From Diplonema papillatum (lineage: Eukaryota; Euglenozoa; Diplonemea; Diplonemida; Diplonemidae), in the NCBI GenBank assembly GCA_030068145.1, contig JAPJBO010000502.1, positions 1 to 64,000 of the forward strand: a stretch of DNA of 64,000 nt, in the 5' to 3' direction. The notes under the pieces were generated by a model, which was given only the letters and a program-made list of their open reading frames with translations, was not told the DNA's origin and ran no database searches. A program made the translations under genes and the position numbers. Shown here one piece after another: positions 34,301-46,300 of the stretch. Each line of letters opens with the position of its first letter. Within the stretch, counting starts at the first letter, position 1.

Positions 34301-37300
34301 AATAATATCCGTGAAGTAAATAATATACGGGTACGGGGTTTACACCGGTTCTGTGTGTACGGATCAGAATTGGTGGTTGCGCCTTCGGCGCACGCACCAA
34401 TCGCAAAAGAGATCGCACGTGAGCACGCCCCATGCTGCTGAGGCATAGGCAAATCCGTCTAAGGCCCTCACAGCCGCGCCTGAACGCTCAGGTAAAACTC
34501 GCTAAAACCGCACTGGACTGTCTTCGTTTTACGCTGGCTATCTGCGATGAAAACTTTGCAGAGCTCAGCGTCTGGTGTATGTACGTGTCAAAAAGCTGAT
34601 GGTTTAGAGTGGGTAACGCTGACGCGAAGAATGGTCCACCTTGTCAGACACGCTGCTGGCCTTGTGACTCCACTCCGAAAGGGAAGGGACGAATGGCAAA
34701 CCTTGAAGTTCGTAACATCTCCTGAAAACTGCTTGTCGACCAGCGGTACGGAGGGCGCGTGCTCTGCAGCGAAGACACACAAGTGATACTGTGGGGGATT
34801 GGTGAAATATTGGATTTCGTCTTTGAGGTCCTTGTCGCAAACAACTGTCCGCACCACGATTGTGCATAGTGCGTTGCTCAGGGTAGTCGAAGGCCTCACA
34901 CTAATGCAACAAGTGTTCAACGACGCTGCGGAGAAAGGAAAGGCAAGAAGTCGGCAGTCGTCGGAGGGGATCCGTGGTACGTGCCGGAAGGGGTTCCCCG
35001 ACACGAAAAGTGGGGTGAGCAGGTGTGTCACGAGCACCAAAAGGTGAAGTGCGACGCCTGCAAGCGCCGGGGCAAGTCGGTGGCGAGGTGCTGTAAGGCC
35101 CACCATTCGGTGGGTGGTGACCCCTCCGAACAGTCTCCCTGGCCCTGGCCCACGCCTGATGCCGCAACCCCTTAACCCGGGCGGCGGCGCTTTGGCATGA
35201 GCCAGGAACCTCAAGGGGAGCAGCGCGAGAGGCATCATCCACGTTTCAAAGGCCCACACACACTACTGCAACAAATTTACCAACTGTCCGCACCACGACG
35301 CAAGTTCAAAGGACTTTCCGTCCTCTTCGAGATAGGTAGCCGGAAAACTCTCAAATTCGTTTAGATGCGTCAGGACGTAGTGCGCATCCTTTTGTTTGCT
35401 CTTCCCCATGCAAACACATAGACAAAACACAACACCTTGGTCACTGCAGCTTCGGGGAGGACGGGGGGCAGGCTGTGGTTGTAGTCGGTGGCGTGCTGCT
35501 TTTCGCGGGTCCACTCGACGTGGACGAATTGCTCGGCGATCTTACCGAATGTCACCGTGATCGGCCGCAGGGTAACGAAGCACGCCTGCTCGGACCACAG
35601 GGACCACGTGTTGCCCGCGTCGCACGACCGGACGCGGACTGTGTACATGCTCGAGACGTCGAGGCGCTTCACTTTGTAGGAAGTTCGACTCGCTTTGAAC
35701 TTCTTGGCCAGGTGGTACGGCTGGTCGACGCCGTGCATCTCGACGTGGTACCGTGACACGTTGGACGACGTTCCGACGAGCGCTTCGTTGATCTCCAGCT
35801 GCTTTTGGAATCGGTCCCACGAGATGACCACGTAGTCCTCTCCGATGTTGTTGATGCTGATCGAGAGCTTCGGGAGGGTGATGAGGACGCACGGCTGCGA
35901 CCAGAGCCCCCATTCGTTGTCAGCAATCGCCCGGACGAACACCTTGTAGCAGGTGGCCGGCGTGAGATTGGTAACGCGGAACGCCGTTTCATCCGGCCCG
36001 AACTCATGGTCGATGTGGACCGTGTTTTCGGCCATGTCTTTTTCGGTGCCGTCCGCGTGCAGCTGGTCGATGACGACGTGGTACCCTTGCACGTCGGGGA
36101 CCAAGTCAGCCACCGAAGACGGGTGGAAATTGTGCGCGTCCGGGTCCCGGATCCAGCGGAGCGAGAAGTAGTCCTCGGCGATCTCGTCGATGATGGCGAC
36201 CATCGGCTTCAGCGTCGCGACGTGGGTGGCCGAGCCCCATATCCCAGGCTCCCCGATGTACGGGTCTTCGTGCTGCTCCGGCGCTTGCCCTTCGGTGCCG
36301 GCCGGCGCGGCGTCTGCTTCAGGGGAGGCCGGTTGCTCTGTGGTTTCCGATTAGTGATACGAGCCCTTTATGGACGGGGACGCGCATAATTATGTCTAAG
36401 AACGTCGAAAAAGCCAGAACTCGAGTTCGGACACTCGCCTGCAAAAGAATTTCCCCGCCAGCCAGCCCAAAGGAACCTGAAGTTCGTTCGCAATGCCTAG
36501 TGGAATTCCCTCGATGAATCGCAAGACGTGTCAAAAAAGACTCATGTTTCGCTGCTGCAAAGAGATGTGTCCAAGCAGCACCAGGCTATCCATCTTGGAG
36601 TCAAAACCCTTCGAGTTTGACCCATTCCCCTCTGTAGTTTCCGGTTGCTGCAGGTCTTACAGTTTACCAGGGGTTGACCCTTTACGGACGGGAGACACAT
36701 GATGTCGAAAAAGTCAGAACTCGGACTGTAGTTCGGACACTGCGCCTGCAGAGCAAAGACGCGTCGAAAAGGACCCATGTTTTGCTGCTGCGAAGAGATG
36801 CGTTAAACCCCCTTCCCAAGGAGCGCCAGGCTTCCCATTTTTGAACTCGGAAAACGTTCGAGTTTGACCCAAAGGTTCCCCCAAGGCTTTCTGCGCCCTG
36901 GACTACCTCCCTCCGTCCGTAAATGGCGACCATCGGCTTCAGCGTCGCGACGTGGGTGGCCGAGGCCCACATCCCGGTCTCCTCGATGTACGGGTCTTCT
37001 TGCTCAGGCTCGGATCTTATAGTTTGCCAGGGGGTTAGCCCTTCACAGACGGGAGACACACATAATTACGTCGAAACAAAGCTTAACCCCTTACCGACCG
37101 GGCACCCTCGACTTTCTTCCGGGAGTTTGGGTCTAAATCCTGGTCATGTCAGGTTGGCACCTTGTCGACTGCTCGAGGGGGGAGCGAGATTTCCGGGGTT
37201 CAAGGGCGGGAATAAAGAGATACGCCACATATCTTTTCATTCCCGCCCTTGAAAGCTGTTTCCGAACACCATCCCAACTTTCCAGCATATCTGAGAAATG

Positions 37301-40300
37301 GGCTATTTAACGACCCCTGTGGAGGTCGCTGGTCGGTAAGGGGTTAAGTTTAGAAAGTCAGCCACACCTTCCTCATTCGTTTTTTCGGCGTCGGCCTCGT
37401 CGGTGATGTCTTCGACCGCGGACGGTTGCTGCTGCTGGGTCTCGCTTTCTTCGTTCGGGAGGAACCAGTGCTTGGTCTTTTTGCTCTGCGCTTTGAGGGC
37501 CGCCTCCTTCGCCCGCCGATACGACTCGTCGACGGGGATGTACCAGTGCCTGACCTCGACCCTGTATCGGTGGTTCGGCACCAGCTCCCGGAGGGTCACC
37601 GCCGTCTCCCCCGTGAACGACGAAACCACGACCGGGTTGCCCTTCGAGTCCCGCGCCAGCTCGCCGCCTTCCTTTTTCCCGCCGCCGCCCTTCTGCAGCC
37701 GCGAGCCGACCGCGTGCAGCCTGCCGGCCGTCAGGCCGCCTGGAGCCGTCAGGACGGACTGCCCTCCAGGGCTGGGCGGTGTTGCAGGCGTACTGGGGTC
37801 CGTTGCGTCGATCGTGATGTCGGAGACCCGGTACTGCCAGCGGATGGTCGCCTCAAGCTGCCCGAGGTGGAGCTGAGGGTCGCCCGGCTGGGGCCGGTAC
37901 GTGTGGGGCAGCCGGTGCCACTTGGTCTTGATGTAGTCCTCGCCGACCTGGTACGCCTCGACGGAGAGCACGTTCAGGGTCGCCGTCGCAACCGTCTGCG
38001 ACGTCGTGCCCCACGTCTCATCCTCGTACGACGCCCGGATCGAGACACGGTACCTCTTGTCGGGCACAAGATCTGCAGGTTTTCGTGCGAGGTCAATAAT
38101 ACATGTGCATGCATTCCGAAAGTGAGTTGAAGTATGAATAGTTGAAGGTATTACAGTGGTGTCACCTGAGCAGGGTAATCTCAGGGCTGTCCACGTGGTA
38201 AAGCCGCTAAGCACTGAGAACTTTTAAGTACACGGACCACACGAACTAGCATGCACTGCCGTTAAGCACTGGGACCGATCGTGATGTCGGAGACTCGGTA
38301 CTGCCAGCGGATGGTCGCCTCAAGCTGCCCGAGGTGGAGCTGAGGGTCGCCCGGCTGGGGCCGGTACGTGTGGGGCAGCCGGTGCCACTTGGTCTTGATG
38401 TAGTCCTCGCCGACCTGGTACGCCTCGACGGAGAGCACGTTCAGGGTCGCCGTCGCGACCGTCTGCGACGTCGTACCCCACGTCTCATCCTCGTACGACG
38501 CCCGGATCGAGACACGATACCTCTTGTCGGGCACAAGATCTGCAGGTTTTCGTGCGAGGTCAATAATACATGTGCATGCATTCCGAAAGTGAGTTGAAGT
38601 ATGAATAGTTGAAGGTATTACAGTGGTGTCACCTAAAGGTAAGCCGTTAAGCACTGGGAACTTTTAAGTACACGGACCACACGAATTAGGATGCACTGCC
38701 GTTAAGCACTGGGACCGATCGTGATATCGGAGACTCGGTACTGCCAGCGGATGGTCGCCTCAAGCTGCCCGAGGTGGAGCTGAGGGTCGCCCGGCTGGGG
38801 CCGGTACGTGTGTGGGCAGCCGGTGCCACTTGGTCTTGATGTAGTCCTCGCCGAGGTCGCCGTCGCGACCGTCTGCGACGTCGTGCCCCACGACGTCGCA
38901 GACGGTCTCGTCTCATCCTCGAACGACGCCCGGATCGAGACACGGTACCTCTTGTCGGGCACAAGATCTGCGGGGTTTCGTGCGGGTCACTGGTACGTAT
39001 GCATGGCACTGTGCATACCACGTGTTCGGATATTTACATGGTCCATACGTGGTCCATTACCGGATACCCTAACCCCCATCGTGTAGCGGTGCATCAACAC
39101 CTAGTGCGTAGCATCCACCGTGTGGGTGCTACATGTATACTTAGGTATTGGTGGTGTACGTACGCATACAGCGCGTGTACACCGTACCACTACGTGTGCA
39201 CACAGGGTCTGCACGGTGGGGTCGAGCCTCAGAAGCTGGGGTTAAAGAGAGCGTGCCCGAAACACACGGGAAAAAAGGGTGCTGCAACCGAGATGTGTGT
39301 AAATACACCCGGAAAGCGGGTGTGACACCCGCTTCATGCACCTGCTGCCTTGCAAAGTTGCATGCAGTACCAACAACGAAGTTTTAGATCGTGGGAAGGC
39401 ATTCGACGGAAACGAGAGCGCGGGGATCCAAGATGATCAGGTACTGTCGTATAGTAGGAAGTAGTGCGTTGCTCAGGGTAGTCGAAGGCCTGACAATCAC
39501 ACTAATGTAACAAATTTAGAGAGGACGCACGGAAGGACCCGCACAGCACCAGTCCATTCCCCACGCGGGGGGGGATGGCCGTGGAACACTCCCCCGGGAT
39601 GACGAAGGCCGGGGAGAGCCGGGGGCAGTGAAGTAACGAAGCCCGCGAACGGTGGGTGGTGACCCCTCCGAACAGCCTCCCTGGCCCTGGCCCACGCCTG
39701 ATGCCGCAACCCCTTAACCCGGGCGGCGGCGCTTTGGCATGAGCCAGGAACCTCAAGGGGAGCAGCGCGAGAGGCATCATCCACGCTTCAAAAGCCCACA
39801 CACTAATGTAACAAATTTACTACTGCTGTAGACCGGAATTTGAATAATGTTGAACTGGACTAAAGCTGGAACGAGTAAATGTCAGACCGGGTAAAACCTG
39901 GTACACCCGGCAGGGTGTCTCAGGTAGTTACCTGCGTGACTGCACCAGTGGTGGTCCTGCAGCCTCCTATGACAGCGGCATCTACAGCCGCAGGGGACAA
40001 GCTGAGTATTGTACACCCCAAGGCGCGGACAAGCACCACGGGGTCGCGATATTCTGCAGAGCAAAGCCGCAGACCCCGGAAAAGAAATATGCTGAACCGG
40101 GTAAAACCTGGGACACCCAGCCCCGTGTCCCAGGTTTTACCCACCCCCAGAATCCGATTACGTTACGGTAATATACGCCGTCTCAGGATCGAAGGAAGGG
40201 AAGTCATTTTTGGCTCCCACGGCAACAATAATACTCTCCTCCTCGCCCGTCTCGCTGCTCCGTACTCGCTGCTCTCGTCCTTGCTGCTGCGTGATGCCAG

Positions 40301-43300
40301 ATTGATGGTGTGTAACAAACGTAGAAAGGTCATGCAGAGATTCTCGTGTGTATGCCACGAACTTCTTCCGAGCGAGGGGTAAAATTACGGTGTTTTTCTC
40401 GGTGCGACGGGGTAATACCCTGTTTACAATGGTGACCAAAAAAAGGCGTGATAATAATACCTGTGATCGTAAACGACGTCGCAGCGTTGTCGGTGTTCGG
40501 TACGATGACGGTAGACTCCCACTCTTGCTCGCTGCCCAGCAGGGAGATGGTCAGCTCGTACTTGTCGATGCGGGTTTCCGGCGCGGTGAAGACGAAGGCC
40601 TCGTCCTCCCTGGGCTCCTCTGGCCGGACGGGTTCCCCCAGCCCGCCGTAGTGGGTTGTGATCACGTTGGCGTTCGTGTTCTCGAGGATGGGCGCCTGCG
40701 CGGCGGCCGCGCCGGCATCCGGCGCGTGCCGCCACCACCGGACGTTCACGTAGTTCTCCCCGACGGCTTTGACGTCGAGACACAGCAGCTGCATGGTGCG
40801 CACTGTCCCATGGGAACTCCAAGCCCCCCATTCTCCGGCTGCGTTGCACGCGCGGCACTCAACGTAGTACGTTGAATTCGGTGTCAGGTAGTGGACGGTG
40901 TAACGCGTTACCGACCCTACGAACGTACGGTCGACGAGCACGGTTTTTCTGTCGTCGTTCGACCAGACCCTGAGGTGGAACTGCATCGTGCGCTCCTGGG
41001 AGATGACCAGCTGCGACTCCTGCGACTTCTGCGGGTAGTCTTCGGCCCGCTGCTTGGGGCGGCCCCATTGCACGACCATCATTTGCTCGGTGGTTTTCAC
41101 GGACCCGACGGCCATGCGCATCAGCGTGACGACTTCCATCGGCAGGTTCCACAGCGACCACCGATCCCGGCAGTCCTTCGATCGAACTCGAAACGCGTAC
41201 AAACTGTCCAGCGCGAGCCCTGTTATCCGCCACATCGTCTCCGTCGGCGGAAACGGCTTCCTCGCCTGGAACCCGCTCGCTGATCCCTTGCCCAGCACTT
41301 CGGCCTCGTACTCCACGACCGTGGTGTCCCCTTCGTACACGGTAGGCAGCCGCGGGTGCTTCCGGTTCGGCGGCCGGTTCCACGTCACCGTGAAGTTGTC
41401 CTCCCCCACCAGCTCCACGTCCACCGACATCCGCTTCATCGTGACGAAGAAGCAGTCCGGCGACCACACCCCCAGCTCGTTGCCGGACGTCTCGGCCTGG
41501 ACCCTGATGTTGCAGAACCGGTTCGACTTCAGGTTGTCGATTCTGAGGGACGACACGGTCGGTGCCAGCTTCAGCGTCATGCGGTACCTTTTTTAGAGTT
41601 ATAGTTCGCTTGAGAATCCGGGATTTTAGAGTCTCCGTCGAATGGGTTCCTTTAAAGCTAATACGTACTGGGTGGGTTTGGGGGCATGCATGGCTTCTTT
41701 CGTGTACACGTTACTTGCTCGCTTTGGCGAGTCAGGTTCGAAACAATTTGTGACCGACACCAAGTACTCGCCAGGTTTGTATAGAGTGAACGTTTGCTTG
41801 AAGATCCGGGGTTTAAAGTCTTTGGGTGACCTTCGTCGAAAGGGCTCCTTAACCCCTTACCGACCAGCGACCTCCACAGGGGTCGTTAAATAGCTCATTT
41901 CTTAGATATGCCGGAAAGTTGGGATAGGTGTGTCGAAAACAGCTTTCAAGGGCGGGAATGAAAAGATAGGTGGCGTATCTCTTGATCCCCGCCCTTGAAC
42001 CTCGGAAACCCCGCTCCCCCCTCGAGGAGTCGACAAGGTGCCAACCTGACATGACCAGGATTTAGACCCAAACCCCGGAAATCCCGCTCCCCCCTCGAGG
42101 AGTCGACAAGGTGCCAACCTGACATGACCAGGATTTAGACCCAAAACCCCGGAAATCCCGCTCCCCCCTCGAGGAGTCGACAAGGTGCCAACCTGACATG
42201 ACCAGGATTTAGACCCAAACCCCGGAAATCCCGCTCCCCCCTCGAGGAGTCGACAAGGTGCCAACCTGACATGACCAGGATTTAGACCCAAAACCCCGGA
42301 AATCCCGCTCCCCCCTCGAGGAGTCGACAAGGTGCCAACCTGACATGACCAGGATTTAGACCCAAACCCCGGAAATCCCGCTCCCCCCTCGAGGAGTCGA
42401 CAAGGTGCCAACCTGACATGACCAGGATTTAGACCCAAACCCCGGAAATCCCGCTCCCCCCTCGAGGAGTCGACAAGGTGCCAACCTGACATGACCAGGA
42501 TTTAGACCCAAACCCCGGAAATCCCGCTCCCCCCTCGAGGAGTCGACAAGGTGCCAACCTGACATGACCAGGATTTAGACCCAAACCCCGGAAATCCCGC
42601 TCCCCCCTCGAGGAGTCGACAAGGTGCCAACCTGACATGACCAGGATTTAGACCCAAACCCCGGAAATCCCGCTCCCCCCTCGAGGAGTCGACAAGGTGC
42701 CAACCTGACATGACCAGGATTTAGACCCAAAATCCCGGAAATCCCGCTCCCCCCTCGAGGAGTCGACAAGGTGCCAACCTGACATGACCAGGATTTAGAC
42801 CCAAACCCCGGAAATCCCGCTCCCCCCTCGAGGAGTCGACAAGGTGCCAACCTGACATGACCAGGATTTAGACCCAAACCCCGGAAATCCCGCTCCCCCC
42901 TCGAGGAGTCGACAAGGTGCCAACCTGACATGACCAGGATTTAGACCCAAACCCCGGAAATCCCGCTCCCCCCTCGAGGAGTCGACAAGGTGCCAACCTG
43001 ACATGACCAGGATTTAGACCCAAAACCCCGGAAATCCCGCTCCCCCCTCGAGGAGTCGACAAGGTGCCAACCTGACATGACCAGGATTTAGACCCAAACC
43101 CCGGAAATCCCGCTCCCCCCTCGAGGAGTCGACAAGGTGCCAACCTGACATGACCAGGATTTAGACCCAAAACCCCGGAAATCCCGCTCCCCCCTCGAGG
43201 AGTCGACAAGGTGCCAACCTGACATGACCAGGATTTAGACCCAAACCCCGGAAATCCCGCTCCCCCCTCGAGGAGTCGACAAGGTGCCAACCTGACATGA

Positions 43301-46300
43301 CCAGGATTTAGACCCAAAATCCCGGAAATCCCGCTCCCCCCTCGAGGAGTCGACAAGGTGCCAACCTGACATGACCAGGATTTAGACCCAAAATCCCGGA
43401 AATCCCGCTCCCCCCTCGAGGAGTCGACAAGGTGCCAACCTGACGTGACCAGGATTTTTAGACCCAAAACCCCGGAAAAAAGTCGAGGGTGCCCGGTCGG
43501 TAAGGGGTTGATGGGCGTCGATGTAGTATGCTGCCAACTACATTGCAAACAAGCGAGGGGTGCAGTATACGGTACTTTTCTCGGGTTAGCAACGGGGCAA
43601 TAACCTTGTACGAGGGTCAGTTCTGGTCGGAATAATAATACCAATTCATTCGAACTTCTACAGACTTGTTTCGACGGAAAACTGTAACAGTGGCATGATG
43701 TTCAGTATGGTGTTGGTTCGCTCATTGTGCAGGCTTACATTTTTGAAACACATTGCAAAGCCTCGACGAAATGCTCGAGGGGCTGCCTTGTGCTTACTTC
43801 GAAGGAGGCTACAGGCCCTAAGAGGGGGAGAAACAATACAACTAGAAAGTGGGTCTTTTTTTGTTGAACGCTTACGCCCGCCACTAAACCCAGATTTACC
43901 TGTGGTAAGTAGAGGTAAAGTTCGCTTTTGCGTGGGCTGCAGCACGTGTTCCTCCTTTTGAGATCGGAATATTGTTGCGATAGCGGGGAGACGTCGGCAT
44001 GCCGATGACCCTGCCTTCGAGATTTCGCAACGCAGTCTTCTCAAGTGTTTCCTACAAAGCAGAAGCTTGTGACGATAGACTGCACAAACCGCTACAGACG
44101 GCCGCCTAGTAGTATGTTTCGTTCTTCATACAAAAAGTCGGTCGCAACAGTTACAAACTAGGCTAGCCGTAGTTAAAGTGTGTAAGTGTGCCTTCGAGAT
44201 TTCGCAACGCAGTCTTCTCAAGTGTTTCCTACAAAGCAGAAGCTTGTGACGATAGACTGCACAAACCGCTACAGACGGCCGCCTAGTAGTATGTTTCGTT
44301 CTTCATACAAAAAGTCGGTCGCAACAGTTACAAACTAGGCTAGCCGTAGTTAAAGTGTGTAAGTGTGCCTTCGAGATTTCGCAACGCAGTCTTCTCAAGT
44401 GTTTCCTACAAAGCAGAAGCTTGTGACGATAGACTGCACAAACCGCTACAGACGGCCGCCTAGTAGTATGTTTCGTTCTTCATACAAAAAGTCGGTCGCA
44501 ACAGTTACAAACTTGGCTAGCCGTAGTTAAAGTGTGTAAGTGTGCCTTCGAGATTTCGCAACGCAGTCTTCTCAAGTGTTTCCTACAAAGCAGAAGCTTG
44601 TGACGATAGACTGCACAAACCGCTACAGACGGCCGCCTAGTAGTATGTTTCGTTCTTCATACAAAAAGTCGGTCGCAACAGTTACAAACTTGGCTAGTCG
44701 TAGTTAAAGTGTGTAAGTGTGCCTTCATCCCTCACTCTACGCGACTCCCAACCTCACTGGTCAGCCGGAGACCCTAAAACACCGAATCTCTAAAACACAA
44801 CAAACGCTGTACCTGCCGTCGGGCCCGATGACTCCCTTCTCACTGGCGGCGACCGCCGCCTCGAGTTCCGCCAGGCGCTGGCGGTCCTCCAGCTCCTTCT
44901 TCCGCTGGCGCTTGCGGTGGACGGCCATCTGGTCCTCTTCGTCGGTGGTGGAGTCGGTGTCCGAGTTGCTGTCGTGCTTGTCCTTCTTGTCGTCGTCGCG
45001 GCCGGGTGACGCGAGGGCCTCCTCCGCCGCTTTGATCGCCAAGGCATGCATCCGCCGACGTTCTTCGTCTTCTGGCAGGTCGTTGTCGTCGAGTTCTTCC
45101 ACGTCGAGGTAATAGGCGGTGACGGACACAGGCATGGACACCATTGCGGGATCGTCGTACCGGATGCGCTGTTTCATCCGCTCCCACGCGACTTCGATCC
45201 AGTCTTCGCCGATGTCGCAGATCGCTGCCACCATTCTCGAGAGTGTCATGCAGGTTCTTTGCGGGGACCAGAGCCCCCAGTCCCCTTTCCGATCCCATTC
45301 CCGGACGGCGAGAGTATACTTCAGGTCGCTGACGAGCCCCGTGACCCTGAAAGAGTTGGTGTCGACGACGTCAACGGACTGCTTCCTCTCCTCGTGCTGC
45401 CCGGTCATCTTGTTCTCCGCTTCGAAGTCGAGCCTGATCTGGTAGTGATGCCCCAGCCCCTGCTCCGTCGGCGTCGTCTGCACCCGGCTCATGTCCTCGC
45501 CCTTGATCCTGACGTTCGGCGCCCTCTTCCAGTCCAGCTGGATGAAGGACTCCCCCACGTACGAGATCGACAGCTGCAGCAAATTCTGCGTCATGAACTT
45601 CGTGCTCCCGGACCAGTCCCCCCACTCTCCCCCGGCGTAGCACAGCATCAGCCGGACGACGTACAGGTGGTTGGGCACCAGGTTCGAGACGGTGTACATG
45701 TTTAAAATGGGCTGATCTTTGCCGTCGAGGGCGGGCAGTTCGACGTCGTCTATTTTGCCGTCCTCCGACACGACGCGGAGGAGGAACTTCTCGACCTTGA
45801 CCTCGGGCGGGACGAAGACGAGCCCCTTCCCTTCTTTGCGGGTCTGCGCGGTTTCCCTGAGTTCGCGGACCCGCGCCTTGTGCACTTTCAGCTCCTTGCG
45901 CATCCGTTCCTTTGCCTCCGCGCTGGGCTCCTGGCGGACGTACTGCACGTTGTCGCGCTCGGTTTGGTCCCGCTCACGCTTCTCCCGCTCCTCGATCTGC
46001 TTCTTGTTCGCCTCGTACTCCTTCTTGCACAGCTCCTGCTGCTGCTCGTGGTCGGCGCGCTCCTTTGACAACCGGAACCAGAACAGGTTGATGTAGTGCT
46101 CGCCGAATCGGCTGTTGCACAGCTGCAGCGGCAGCAGGGTCTGCGCCGCGAGAGCCTCGGACCAAATGCCCCACTCGCCCTCCGTGTTCCGCGGCCGGAC
46201 GGCCACGGTGTACAAGGTATCCGGCGTCAGGTTCTCGATTTTGAACTTCAGAACCTGCAAAAAACATTTTTTTAGAGTTAAAGTTTGCTTGAGAATCAGG

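Noticed and set aside
42000-43470. Protein with MSGWHLVDSSRGERDF repeats
   Set aside because: Translation of the 73-bp minisatellite; the period is not a multiple of three, so frames rotate.
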